A DNA stretch of 64,000 bases from Membranipora membranacea (GCA_914767715.1 OU612069.1:2730001-2794000), one strand, 5' to 3'; shown: positions 10,601 through 21,500, numbered from the stretch's first letter. Notes: a model not told the origin generated them from the letters alone. Made by a program: numbers and translations.

Positions 10601-13600
10601 TTTTCATTCTATGATCACTTAACTCATCTAGGGAATCAGTTTCACAGAAAGATGAACAATCCTACCTGTAGATGGACAGACGCGTTTTCCTCATCATCGT
10701 CTTCTTCATCGACCTCCGTTCTCATATTGAGTTTCTTCTCGAAGGCACACGTCACGTGGAACGCTGTCTTACAAGTCTTAACATGACACTGTATCGGAGC
10801 TCCCTGCTTTATCTTACATAAGCAGCAAACAAGATTCCAACGGGTCGGCTGTCAAACAAAGCACACTAATGTTCAGACTCAAGTTGGGAGGATAAGAGAA
10901 TTGCTTTATACTGCCATGTATGGAGCAGAACAGCTGCACATTCAGATGTGTTGCTAATAACGAAAGAAATCTCACAATTACATAAAATCTTATGGCTTTC
11001 AAGGACACAAAACCATTGTCAAAAAGCATTGTCAAGGGACTAATTTCCCTTTTAAGAATTATATTTATCATTTAGCAGAGATCCAGTGTGTCCAAGAAGT
11101 TCATAATGACAGAGTTGGAAAATCACACGGAGACACATGTTATGCCAATCAGGGCTTTCAGGCAGCTACACTTCTCCTCAATATTTGAAGTTTGCTTTTC
11201 GTCCAAAAGAAACAAGCATAATATAATGTTGGATAATCACATACACAGAACACACCATGAATGGCTGTGGATAGGCACTGTGTCATCTCATATTCAATTC
11301 TTTGTTACTTCAAATTACACACAGTTCAGGAATGCAACACTCGCTAGTTTAGGATACAAAAGCTTAACTCACCAACACTGAACATGTGATATACTATAAC
11401 ATGTATATCACTGACTGATCGAGAGAGAGTGAATTAATTCACTTAGCATGAGTACCATCTGACAAAATTTGGTGTGATGACCCGCAATAAATTTCAGTAG
11501 TTGGGGACGGGTACTTGGTAGGTACTCAATACTCATATTAAATAGACCCAAAACGATCAGAGATACACATGGTAATAATAGTGTAGTCTTGATGTCAGTG
11601 TGTTACTAACCTTGATATCTTTAATCTTAGTAACAGGTTCCATCTTCTCTGCATCACCTATACTAACTTCTGGTATCCACAGAGCACAGCTAACATGAGC
11701 CCACTTCTGTCCGCTTCTGGAACACAGTAAAGTGAATATGGGTTATCATGTTTGATTGAAATTTTACTTCATAAATTAAATATATATTTTGTTGCAAAAA
11801 CTCTTATTACAAATTATGGTTTGGATCAGCCACACTATCCATACACAAGTAGGAGTAGGAGTATTGACATGAGGTGTTGACATTTGTGGGTTCGAATCCC
11901 ATTGCAGTCCACTGACTACTGGGAGTTGTTGGACCCCCAGATGTGCTCCGACCTGCCTACAAACTGAGAGCAAATTGGCACAGTCATTGCAGCCTTGCCC
12001 TTAACACACATACTATTTCATCGCCACGATGTGGTGAGTGACTAACCCTTGCAATTTTAACCATTTTTTTAACCAGTGCCCTGCCCTCAGACACTTATGT
12101 GTACCTATGAACGTAACAGTTAAACTTATCTTAGAACCAAATGCCTGCAACCCTTATTGGAGAATGTAACATCGGGTGGTAAAAATTCATTCTGAAGATA
12201 TTTAGGCTACATGAGCTGATTCATGCTCTTCCAATCAGAGGTATACTTGCAACAGTATATCAGCTGATTAGTATACAACCCACATTTACTAGCCCCTGCC
12301 CTCAAGCCTCTGCTATCCACCCCTGTATTAGACTTACTTGGTAGGTTTCATAGCTCCCCTTTTTTAGGACACAGTTCACACTGAGGACGTATACCCGGTA
12401 CACCCCTGTATTAGACTTACTTGGTAGGTTTCATAGCTCCCCCTTTTTTAGGACAGAGCTCACACTCAGGGCGTATACCTAGAGCACCCCTGTATTAGAC
12501 TTACTTGGTAGGTTTCATAGCTCCCCCTTTTTTAGGACACAGTTCACACTGGGGACGTATATATACCTAGGGCACCCCTGTATTAGACTTACTTGGTAGG
12601 TTTCATAGCTCCCCCTTTTATAGGACACAGTTCACACTGGGGACGTATACCAAGGGCACCCCTGTATCAGACTTACTTGGTAGGTTTCATAGCTCCCCCT
12701 TTTTTAGGACACAGTTCACACTGGGGACGTATACCCAGAGCACATGTTCTACAGTACCACTTCCCAGCTGGTATATTCTGTACTCCGTAACAAGCCTGAT
12801 GTACACAAACATCACATCCGTCACAGAATACCATCTCGTTACCATCCTCTGAGTCGGGCTGTAACAGATACAGCGAGAAAGGTAAGAAACACAATACTAT
12901 GCTGGAGAGAAAGTGTGATAAAATATAATCATAGAACTCAATAGTATTACATATAAAACATTTCATGACGTGTGTACTTGTTGAAACAACGCTGCAGCTA
13001 AGCCAAGTTGACCTAGGAAAATAAACCAAATGTAGCTCATCAATCATTTTTTTCAAAACAGTCAACATTTGCTTTAAATTGTACAGTCAACCAACAATTT
13101 GGTTCTAGCAATCATTGTGAGATGTAATCATTTTTTTTAGAAATAATACATTTGGTTGTCATATATTGTAACCAGGGAGTTTGTATATATATATATTTAA
13201 TAGAAATCAGTGCTATACTCACAGACTGGCAGACATTACAGACACTATTCTCATCAAACTCCACCCCCAAACCGATAGTATTCTTCTTAGTATTCTGCAT
13301 ATTCTCGTAACAGGTGGTCTCTAGAGCCTCGATTATCTTCTCTAACATGTACTCTGGTACCGGATCTAAACCTGCAATAAAGTGTGTCATTACGGTACGG
13401 GATCTAAACCTATGAGGAACCAACAACAACCTCTGTCAGTCACTGCCACTTGGTTAGGACTGGAGTGACAAAGGAGTTTAAAAAGTCCCAGTTCCTCGAT
13501 CAGGCTTACTGCGATTGGCAGCTGGTTTCCAAAAGTCACACATCAGAACCTCATTGCCTTACCTTCACAAATTCGAATAACGTTCTCAAGAACTTAGCAG

Positions 13601-16478
13601 CTTAAAACATAAAATTTAGTTGACTTCAAAAGTCTCAAATATATACTGGGCAACCCTTGGCCTTAAAAATAAGAGGTTTTTGTGTTTAACTTTTGTCAGA
13701 CCATCGTAAGCCTGATCGACACTTTAAATCAGCTTCTTTTATGGAGAAAGTTGTAATGGGTTTGTCGTTATTGATATATGAATGTTGTATTAATGATAAT
13801 TCACCTCTAGTTACTACTAAATTTATATATAACTTACCCATATCTACTCTCTCCTCGTTGTATTTCTCTAACCACGCCACGTCCAGGTCATCAAGGTCAT
13901 ATCTACACACATTATCAGCCAAGTCATTAGAGTTCTTAAACTCGTGATAAATACTGAACCTCTCGGCTTCTTCATGTATACATAATAACTTCTCTGGACT
14001 GTAATAACAAGATAGGATCATTAACTTTTTGGCACATACACAAATGTGTACCTCTGAAGCATACAGTCCATTTCGCCGAAGTATGTAAATCTCCCCGATG
14101 ATAATTTGTTATTGCGGGTGGTTCAAATTGAAGATAACCAGGCTACATGAATCTTACTCTTTGCACCGATGTTTCAATTATTGAAGAAATCAAGACAACA
14201 CTGATATAAAAACAGCACTTTATAATGTCTAAAGTCCAGAACCTTCCTGATGGATAGAATTTGATACTTTAACGATTTACTGAAAGACTCATGTTTCCAA
14301 AGGAAGTGTAAGCTTATTCTGTCTATGGTAAATCTTACAAATCACCAACAGTACTTTGAAAATGTTTAGTTGCAGTATAAAGTTTGCGATGAATATGGCT
14401 CTTAATTCTTGGGAAAGTTGCAGGAATTTTCAAAGTTGTTTTCCCCTATATCAGGTGCAGATTGTTTTATAAATATTTATTGTTGCATGAGAAGGCAATT
14501 CCTAAAAGGAAACTGCAACTTTTGTCAACACTGAAACTACAAAATGAAACTGAGTGGTAAATTTAAACATGACTGTACAAGGTTTTCATCGATTTATGAT
14601 GTTATCTTGTTCACAACTTGAGAGTCCACTACCACACCTATAATTATCACCCTATGGAGAGGTGTTTAATTAATAACATGCTAACCAACTAACTTGACTA
14701 CATTTCAATATTCACGCTTTGTTTTGCAACATTTCACATTTTCACAAGTTAGGCCGACATTGCATACTGATGCAGCCAGTGTTTGACTGAGTAACTATCT
14801 GAGCTTGATCAGGTACAATATATAAATAACAGCCAATTTCCGATAAATGCAAGGCGATAAATTTATATTCCATACTAATATCCCTCATAAATGAGCAATT
14901 AAACCTCAGGGTATAACCACCTAGGATATGATATGACCATGAGTGGCCACCAAAAAGCCCAGTACAATTACAATAGATTGCCTCTCAAGTTCTCGATATA
15001 GGCCTACTTTGCATTGCACTTTATCTCCAACCCAATTCAGTCTAATAGGGAGGCAATCTTCATTTCGCATAATCTTACAGTTTGAATGGCCCTGATTTCT
15101 CTGGAGGTTCGAGCTCAGTGCAGATTGCTTTGAACTGTTTGTTGGCATCTGGATTAACTGGCACTTGTACTCCCTTCTCCCAATCCTGCCTCCAAGGGTC
15201 GGATATAAGTATGTACTCATCAGGGAGTAGGGGTTCTGAATCGGGCATCTTCATAGCACTAATTAAATCCTGCGAGGAAAGCACAATATTGACAATGATG
15301 GTTTCAAGATAGAAGGTAATGGATGAAACATGGCTTGCTAGTTATGATACACCAGGAAGTTACCAAGATAATATCAGTCAAATACCCAAAATGATGACTG
15401 ACAGCGACAATATGCTCACTGCTATCATCACTGTAGATTGAAGATATCTACATACAGTACTGTTGAAATTACCATAGGAGTATATTATTAGCAGAGATAC
15501 AAAAAGCTTGTTTGGAGATGACGATATACTGTCAGCTTGCATCCGTTTTTGGTATGATAAGGTGGGAGGTTGTTTTACGTAATGAGGTTGAGTAGAGAAC
15601 AAGTAACAAGTGAACTCTCTCTCCTACAAACAATTCACTTCCCTAGACCCTACACATTGCTCATCACACTTTTTACACAGAGGAGGCCTACCTTTCTGAA
15701 GAGCTCAGCAGGTTTATTATGTTTATCCTGACTGAACCCCCCAGATCTGTTGATGCTGTCAGCAAACTTTCCTCCTCCACCCGAGGACTGTCTCTGAGGA
15801 GGACCTTCATCGTCGCTATCCGACAGCTGAGAGGACTGATACTTCCTCTTCTTCCCAGCCGAAGATTTACCCGATCCTTTACCTTTCCCTTTTCCAATGC
15901 CACCTTTTCCTTTCCCTAAAAAAAGAATCAAAGATTATTTTGTCATGTACGCGACAAGTGATGAAAATGATTGATGTTATGACACCCTGGGGAGGGGGGG
16001 GGGGGGGAGGGTTTGCTAGTGTGAGCCATGTTTTACACTCTAGAGACTGCTAGAGAATAGGTAGTTTAAGATGTTTAAGTGCTGCGTCATTGTACCAGGT
16101 TTATCAACAAGACTGTGTTTGTAGATTGAATGATTTGGTAAGCGTATATTGTCAGACAACTTCCCGATAAACACATTTCACTCAATAAAACATTGGTAGA
16201 ACAAATACATACTCATATGCATGATGCATATGGTGTATTATTTAAAGTCACACCTGAATATAAATGAGAACACTGCGCTGTGTTGCCCAAGTAGCTTGAA
16301 TAATTTGCAAGCTTATATTATCAGACAACTCTGGCTGATAACCAGATTTCACTCAATGGTACTGAATGATACATTTGCGTAACTATATTTAAAAACAACA
16401 CCTGAATAAAAATGAGAACACTGTTTTCTTACCTGGATGGTCATCATGTGCACCAGACTTACGCCGATGACTCGGCAT
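4412..16478 (-). CDS. JADE1: JADE-family PHD-finger protein (complete, 15 coding exons)
   Basis: The exons are 16433-16478, 15692-15915, 15079-15269, 13838-13998, 13223-13371, 12677-12858, 11611-11716, 10666-10848, 9542-9630, 9138-9292, 8161-8252, 6473-6670, 5899-6093, 5042-5242 and 4412-4600. Together they total 2361 nt (786 residues plus stop), and every phase agrees. Order of domains: a Gly/Lys-rich N-terminus; the EPL1-like motif around residues 90-150 ([28 protein letters not shown]); PHD finger 1 ([19 protein letters not shown], about 252-305); zinc knuckle ([23 protein letters not shown]); extended PHD 2 ([23 protein letters not shown]); then the conserved helix [20 protein letters not shown] and an acidic Ser/Asp region. 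JADE proteins bring the HBO1 acetyltransferase, ING4/5 and MEAF6 to chromatin for histone H4 acetylation. Length is close to the 780-840 residues usual for the family. Which of JADE1/2/3 it corresponds to cannot be said; a single pre-duplication gene is likely. Confidence 0.95.
5042..5242 (-). CDS. JADE1: JADE exon 14
   Basis: 201 nt, phase 0 in and out, acceptor CTGCAG, donor GTAATT. Encodes a basic, Pro-rich tail region with [19 protein letters not shown]. No strong family match; accepted because of frame, splice sites and strand. Confidence 0.8.
5752..5931 (-). repeat. Tandem array of exon 13 end plus splice donor (4 copies)
   Basis: Exon ends (last base before GT) are at 5899, 5858, 5815 and 5772: periods 41, 43, 43 bp. 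Each unit is about 30 nt of exon ([10 protein letters not shown] codons) and 11-13 nt of intron, and all carry AAG|GTATGT. Donor 2 shifts frame; donor 3 is in frame and adds 28 residues without a stop; a TAA at 5791-5793 lies before donor 4. Confidence 0.97.
5899..6093 (-). CDS. JADE1: JADE exon 13 (acidic/Ser-rich)
   Basis: 195 nt to the first donor, phase 0 in and out. Encodes [17 protein letters not shown], a Ser/Asp run ([12 protein letters not shown]) and ends [10 protein letters not shown]. The last 30 nt and the donor AAG|GTATGT are repeated three more times downstream. Use of the donor at 5815 would lengthen the exon by 84 nt in frame. Confidence 0.9.
6473..6670 (-). CDS. JADE1: JADE exon 12
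   Basis: 198 nt, phase 0 in and out. Encodes [20 protein letters not shown] and [19 protein letters not shown], continuing the conserved post-PHD helix. Confidence 0.95.
7764..8075. mobile_element. MITE-like inverted-repeat element in JADE intron 11
   Basis: 312 bp with about 28-bp terminal inverted repeats: GGCCACACCAAATTAATGTC on the left against GACATCAATTTGGTGTGGCC on the right, both continuing into a CTAGATCAAGACAT-type arm. It is flanked by TAA on each side, a 3-bp duplication as made by Harbinger/PIF transposons. The inside has three degenerate repeats of a purine-rich segment ending GCTGGAGG followed by an ATTTTATT-like tract. No coding. Confidence 0.85.
8161..8252 (-). CDS. JADE1: JADE exon 11
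   Basis: 92 nt, phase 1 in, 0 out. Encodes [20 protein letters not shown] then [10 protein letters not shown], the conserved helix that in JADE proteins helps bind HBO1/ING partners. Confidence 0.95.
8647..8719 (-). tRNA. tRNA-Thr (anticodon AGT)
   Basis: Folds as a complete cloverleaf on the minus strand: acceptor GCCGCCA/TGGTGGC (one G-T pair), D stem GCTC/GAGC, anticodon stem CCTGT/ACAGG with loop CTAGTAA, T arm ATGAG-TTCGATC-CTCAT. Internal A and B boxes are present and a TTTT Pol III terminator follows at 8638-8641. Intron-less. It sits inside JADE intron 10, on the same strand as the host gene. Confidence 0.95.
9138..9292 (-). CDS. JADE1: JADE exon 10
   Basis: 155 nt, phase 2 in, 1 out. 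Encodes [17 protein letters not shown] and then [20 protein letters not shown], the conserved JADE/BRPF-type YWK.KR.....PLL motif. Confidence 0.95.
9542..9630 (-). CDS. JADE1: JADE exon 9 (end of PHD2)
   Basis: 89 nt, phase 0 in, 2 out. Encodes [15 protein letters not shown], the final zinc ligands of PHD2, and the start of a helical stretch [12 protein letters not shown]. Confidence 0.93.
10666..10848 (-). CDS. JADE1: JADE exon 8 (extended PHD2)
   Basis: 183 nt, phase 0 in and out. Encodes [40 protein letters not shown] and an acidic stretch [10 protein letters not shown] that replaces the usual short loop before the last Cys/His pair. Confidence 0.95.
11376..11602 (+). mobile_element. MITE-like element, family R1, copy A
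   Basis: About 225 bp with related ends: GTGATATACTATAACATG on the left and the reverse of TAATAGTGTAGTCTTGATG on the right. It shares the ordered motifs TTCACTTAG, AAAATTTG and GTGATGACCCG with copies at 50056-50270 (same strand) and 52234-52446 (opposite strand). No transposase coding. Confidence 0.7.
11611..11716 (-). CDS. JADE1: JADE exon 7 (knuckle to PHD2 linker)
   Basis: 106 nt, phase 2 in, 0 out. Encodes [20 protein letters not shown] then [13 protein letters not shown]. The donor GTTAGT lies within about 10 bases of an inverted-repeat element (11376-11602). Confidence 0.95.
11800..12060 (+). repeat. Possible tRNA-derived SINE
   Basis: Contains a perfect Pol III B-box-like sequence GGGTTCGAATCCC (11888-11900), followed by non-tRNA sequence (GGCACAGTCATTGCAGCC) as in SINE bodies. 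No convincing A box and no intact tRNA fold, so this is not a functional tRNA. Confidence 0.4.
12318..12740 (-). repeat. Tandem array of exon 6 end plus splice donor (5 copies)
   Basis: Units start at 12318, 12401, 12485, 12573 and 12657 (periods 83, 84, 88, 84 bp). The last unit on the plus strand is the genuine exon 6/intron boundary; the other four lie in the intron. Each unit carries about 66 nt of exon (the CALGI...KPTK segment) and about 18 nt of intron, and all five keep the donor core AAGTAAGT. Copies differ by a few substitutions, so they are not identical assembly repeats. Reading past the true donor meets TAA at once, so use of an outer donor would truncate the protein. Confidence 0.97.
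12677..12858 (-). CDS. JADE1: JADE exon 6 (PHD1 and zinc knuckle)
   Basis: 182 nt, phase 0 in, 2 out. Encodes [20 protein letters not shown], the CRTCALGI run and [15 protein letters not shown]. The donor is AA|GTAAGT. About 66 nt of this exon's 3' end together with the donor are repeated four more times in the intron (12318-12656). Confidence 0.96.
13223..13371 (-). CDS. JADE1: JADE exon 5 (start of PHD1)
   Basis: 149 nt, phase 1 in, 0 out. Encodes [20 protein letters not shown] and ends [15 protein letters not shown], giving the first zinc-binding Cys pair of PHD1. Confidence 0.95.
13838..13998 (-). CDS. JADE1: JADE exon 4
   Basis: 161 nt, phase 2 in, 1 out. Encodes [14 protein letters not shown] and the family motif [20 protein letters not shown] (vertebrate form SVCRYDLNDMDAAWLE). 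Confidence 0.95.
15079..15269 (-). CDS. JADE1: JADE exon 3 (EPL1-like motif)
   Basis: 191 nt, phase 0 in, 2 out. Encodes [19 protein letters not shown] and [18 protein letters not shown], the most diagnostic JADE sequence outside the PHD fingers. Confidence 0.95.
15692..15915 (-). CDS. JADE1: JADE exon 2 (Gly/Lys-rich N-terminus)
   Basis: 224 nt, phase 1 in, 0 out. Starts with [17 protein letters not shown], an unusual basic run, then a Ser/Asp stretch ([10 protein letters not shown]) and KPAELFRK, which aligns with the residues before the EPL1-like motif in vertebrate JADE. Confidence 0.9.
15994..16007 (+). repeat. Poly-G run
   Basis: Fourteen G in a row inside a longer G-rich stretch in JADE intron 1. 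Length is unreliable in sequencing. Confidence 0.9.
16433..16478 (-). CDS. JADE1: JADE exon 1 (start codon)
   Basis: 46 nt, ATG at 16478, encodes [15 protein letters not shown] plus one base; donor GTAAGA. Chosen as the start because it is the nearest in-frame ATG behind a proper donor and its phase fits exon 2. Confidence 0.75.
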
Positions 16479-18214
16479 ACTGATTCCAGCTGTAACTATC
16501 CCGGTGTAGTTCACATTGTATATCTATATCCCAGCTTTATAATCCACACAGCACAAAAGGTGTGCTACTGAATTAATGATCGTTGTTGTTTAGGATTAGT
16601 GTCACTAAGTAATGCAGTGATTCACTGAACTCTTTGCGCTGTATTGTTCTGAGTCTTTCCCTTCTACTTTGAATATTGTAAGAAGATGCTGAAATGTCTC
16701 TCTCAGTTATTATTTAGCTATTAGTTTCTCTTTACCCTCCTGTAGGTAGTACTGTTGGCTCCAATATGACCAGCATTTACTCATATATCTGTGATAGTAT
16801 AGGTCTGTCTAAAAAGGGAGAAGTACAGAGTTAAAATTTACAGTGAGTGGGACAGTAGACTGTTTATCTGTCACCAGTGAGAAGAAGTTTAAAGGGATGG
16901 CAACGACAAGCAGTGACCAAAAACGCATACACTTACAGCAGGGAGAATGCGTACCGCAAGGAGGAGTGCTTGCTTATTCCACTACAGATAGCATGAACTA
17001 ATCAGATCAGACAATTCAATTCAACTTATCCTACAATGTTTGGTAAGAAAGGCATCATTAGGGCCATGGGACTTACGTACATGTCTTTACATTGCCAATG
17101 TCCAGTATCAACCACTTTGGGTGGTTGATATATTACTGGACAAGTAAAGACAATATGTAAGTCCCAGGGACCCATGATTAGGGCCTGTAAATTATATATA
17201 CTGAATGGATTAACAAAGTTATTCACTCACTCACTGCTGTCCGGGAACTTACTGTGATGATTATATTAATATGTATTTGTTTTGTTTGGGCCACTCCTCC
17301 TCTTCTTACTACTAACTAGCTATTCTAGTACTAGTTACTAGTAAGTAAGTTAGTTTGTTAGTGGTAACAAGTTGTTAAAAATTGATATTCCTATTCATAG
17401 ATTTCCCAAACCGACTAAGATATTGGAATAGAGCATTCCACTGGACTAGACCATGATATTTGTTTGGGCTATTAGTGATTGTTGTTCAAGCAAGAAGTTC
17501 AAGTAAGTAATCATAAATATTGGAAAAACCAAAAAGTTGTAAAAAAGGTTGTATTTTTTGATGAACTTCTGACTATTTCAAAGTTATTTAATGGATTTAC
17601 CTATGCAACAAGGTGGTTTACATAAAGAAATTTGAGTAAGGTTTCATGTCCTGCATACTTCCATGCATGTAACATAAGGGTACTGGTAGTATTTGGCAAG
17701 TTTCAACACAAACTTACATTTTTTGGCGCCACAAATACAATATTTTTCTTTCCTGTGCAACAATTTCTTTTTCTCGTGAAAAACGAGACTGTGTTTACAT
17801 TTAGACATGGTTTCGCTTCTTGCTAGATTGTTATGTCATGATAATCTCTTACAAATAAAATATTTTTTGACTATTTTTACACAATAAATGAATAGAAATA
17901 GAAGCAAACACCTGTCTGTTATTTAATTTGTAAGATAAGTGTAAATTAATGAGCTACAAAAATTTTGCTCTTTATGGTTTTGAGGAATAAAATGTGTTTG
18001 CCCACTATACGTGTATAGCATAAGCAGAGCTAATATATCATAAGCATAAGCAGAAACAGAAAAGAGAAAGAAAGACTGAGAAGATAGAGACATATATATA
18101 TGCTCTGGTTGTTACACAGGCCAGAGGTTCCCTCCTGAGACTGACCTTCTGACATCAAGGCAGCTACTCAATTTCTCATATCCAGCATTATCAAGATAAA
18201 AACTGTTTGTCAAC
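16479..18214. other. Divergent JADE/TMEM165 intergenic region
   Basis: 1.7 kb between two start codons facing away from each other, so it should hold both promoters and 5' UTRs. No TATA box at a clear distance from either start was identified. A foldback element lies at 17057-17185. Confidence 0.6.
17057..17185. mobile_element. Foldback (hairpin) element with 9-bp flanking repeats
   Basis: An imperfect palindrome of about 110 bp. The left arm runs from ATGGGACTTACGTACATG to CCAGTATCAACCAC, the right from GGTGGTTGATATATTACTGG to GTAAGTCCCAGGGACCCATG, with a tiny TTTG loop. It is flanked by identical ATTAGGGCC at 17057-17065 and 17177-17185, as expected of a target-site duplication. No coding. 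Confidence 0.8.
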
Positions 18215-18562
18215 ATGACTAAATCTAGATTACAAAGAGCTCTTCCTGGCTTGAATGTTTGTTGTTGTCCCACTCCCACTCCCAGCAGGAGAAGTAGCAA
18301 AAAGCTCTTATGGATTGCTGCTTGGACTTTCTGTATTTTGTTAAGTATAAATTCAGCAGCAGCCCAGGCTGTACAGGAAGGAGAAGCGCATGCTCTCGGT
18401 GCAGCTGATGGAGCAGCAGTACCACAGCCTGTACAGCCTGTGAATGATGAGGATCAGGAGGGGGTGGGGGCAGGTGGTGATGAGGTAGAGGCTCAGCCTG
18501 TAGTTGGAGACGGTGCAAAAGGAGACGCGGATGCAACTGTAAAGAAGCTTGCTGGTGAAAAG
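18215..18562 (+). CDS. TMEM165: TMEM165 exon 1 (signal-like segment)
   Basis: 348 nt, phase 0 out, donor GTATGT. The first ATG of the frame; encodes MTKSRLQRALPGLN, CCCPTPTPS, the hydrophobic stretch and a low-complexity lumenal part rich in Ala, Val, Gln and Glu. Confidence 0.88.
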
Positions 18563-21500
18563 GTATGTGCTGTTACGAGTAGATATCTGCACCCTTTCAG
18601 TCAATTGCGGCATTGCATCAAACACCGCTGATCGACACCTAAACTAAAGCAACATTGGTTCTGCCCATTTGAATACCTTTGACGGCATAGAACACTCAGA
18701 AACATTGAAGTAAAATGAGTTATTCATTTGGCTAACAGTTTGCTAACAGTGTTAACAGTGTGTTGAGATAGTAATGTCAGTTATCAAATGAAAGAGAGGT
18801 TATGAAAATTATATTGTGAAACCATTACTTTACTATGCGACGGAGTTGTAGGCTATGGTATTGAGAAGTACTCAAAAGAGCGAGTTGTGTATAAGTTTTA
18901 TCAGGATTTGAATACTAAGAAATGAGGTTGAGCACCACAATATTAGTGAGGGATGGATGATTCCATACCACTTGGTCAGCAGTGGAGTAATTTTGACAGA
19001 AACGGAGAACCAATTATGTCAATTTTGAAATAAATGTAGGCCTAACGCACAATATGTGTCCTTTGAAATTTCATGATCCATAATTTATGGGGTGAAATAG
19101 ATAATTCTGGTTGAGAATTACATCCATCTAGGGATATTGTTCATGGCAAGCAAAGCTAAAAGTAATGTGTAGCTTTGTCTCATAGGCTACAACCAATCCA
19201 ATCGAAAAAGAATCACATAATTTACATATTCACTTATCCTCAAAGCTATAGACATAGTACACATTACACTGGTCAAACAAGAATTTCCCCTCCCTCAGTC
19301 CCATGGGTGTGATCTGATTGATTATGACATATTGTGTATAATTTGAGCCCAATGATATTATAAGACCAGCACTATCCTTACTGTGGTAATGTTGAATTGT
19401 AGTTGAAACAAAATGAGTTGCTGGCACTTAAAATATACCGTCATCCATTAGGTGAATTTTCACACTGTGAGGCCCTACCAATCAAAAATGATGGTATCTG
19501 CATATTGTGACAACAAGTGAACCCTTTGTCAAAATACTGTTGGCCGTAATTAGTAGAGAGAGCTGCTGCAAACTGTTTTTGATATTTATAGTATCCAGCC
19601 AAGATTATTTTCCAACATAAACTCACTTCAAAAAGAAATAAATGCACTAGAATCTAAATGACAGGCGGCAGAGAAAAATAGGTGGAGGAAGAGGAGGTTT
19701 TTCCCATTTCGTTTTGTCAAAATTTTCTAAAAAAATAACACACAAAAAATGCAGATAATGTCATACTCATACAGGCCTATATGAATTATCTCCTGGAAAC
19801 GCCAAGCAACTACCAATACTGAAAGATTTGTCAGCGCTCTGCTAGCGCTTGTGCAGGGCAGACCTCAAGGCCAACATATTTTTACCACTACCACACATAT
19901 CATTATTATAATTTATCACTACCAAACATATATTTATGTTTACGTATTTTTTGTTGTTGCAGGGTAATACCGGTTTCATACACGCGTTTATAGCCACACT
20001 GTCAGTGATAGTGGTGTCAGAGCTGGGAGATAAGACCTTCTTTATCTCAGCTATTATGTCTATGAGACATTCCCGTCTCACGGTGTTCGCTGGCGCTATC
20101 ACTGCTCTCTCTTTCATGCACGCCATGTCAGGTGAGACTCTAAACATATATAATGTAGTATATAATGTAATATGTAATACATTATATATAATGTAATATG
20201 AATACTGTAAAATCACATAATGTCAGGTAAGACCCTAAACATTTATGGTGTAATATTTAATATGTGATATAAACAATATAAAATCATATAATGTCAGGTA
20301 AATACTTGGTAATAAACAAGTATAATATACAAAATGAAAACCATAACCTAAACACATAAACCCTTAAAATGTAATATGAACGATATAAACTCATAATGTC
20401 AAGTAAGACCATGAACACAAGATCCTTAAAATATAATATAACCAATAAACAAAATAAATTCATGTAAATAAAAATAATGAATTTACACATTTATGGACCG
20501 TGAGATCTCATCCACTGAGAGTGTATTTAAAGTCTGCTGAAATGACCCCACAATAAAATGAATCTCTAACCTACACATATTTATAGTGTAAATATGTGTA
20601 GGTTATACATAGTATATTTATGTAGAAACCGTCAGTTCTAGTTAGTCCAGTAACGCCTTGGTGGTCCCTGGACTGCGGGATCTTCACTCCCATCATCAGA
20701 CTTAATCTGGTGATAATCTTATTACTTATTATACCTATTACTGTAAGCCTAGTCCCACACCTATCATAGAGAGTCATAGTATACCAGAACACGGAGAAGG
20801 TAATCCCATCATAAATCAAAGAGTACTCCTTGCATAGACCAGCACAGGAAGGTAGTCTGTGACTCTCTACTTTCCTGCAATAAGCTGCAGGTGTGCCGGT
20901 CTATGACTGATTTACGGCATGTTTGCACGAGGCCGATACAATCACATTGTTCTGTTTTATGAGATGTTGATAGGATGGTCAGGTGTAGGGACCACTACAA
21001 GCATGACAAACAGGCATCGTTATTATTCAGTAGAGTAGGATAGAGATACTAGTAGTTTTCTAAAGTTTGGCCACTTGACTGCTTTGGTGCAGTTAGTATT
21101 GTAGACTAATGATTTAGTTTAGAAGATGGTTTCTGAGGACAATCATAGCCTATCAGTAGTATGATCACTTCTGATTGACCCTTCCACTCACAAATAACAA
21201 TTGGCAGTGTAAACAAAATGTCTCAATGAGTAACTACTAACTGGAATTTAAACTTTGGGCATAATGTTGGAGGCCAGTCTAGGTTTTCAACAGTGTGGGA
21301 ATTTCAGCATCTGGTCAAAATAATTATGACACGGATTCCTGTGAAGTATTTATTTTTCGGAAGATAGTATGCTTATCATACCATTCTCCCTAATCAAACT
21401 TTACCTGTGATCCTTTGAAGTTCGCTAAGCAGTCTCTATAGACATAAGATAATCTGCTTCTGGAGAAATACACTGAGCTACAGCATCTACAGATATCCCT

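Noticed and set aside
11888-11900. Possible second tRNA gene (B box GGGTTCGAATCCC)
   Set aside because: No acceptor or D-arm pairing and no A box at the right distance; better read as a tRNA-derived SINE remnant.
12318-12740. Array of alternative mini-exons rather than donor copies
   Set aside because: The stretch from a donor to the next possible AG inside a unit is about 15 nt, too short for an intron between neighbouring copies, and phases (83/84/88 bp) do not keep frame.
12593-12790. Plus-strand repetitive peptide ([12 protein letters not shown] type)
   Set aside because: It is the antisense shadow of the JADE exon 6 tandem array.
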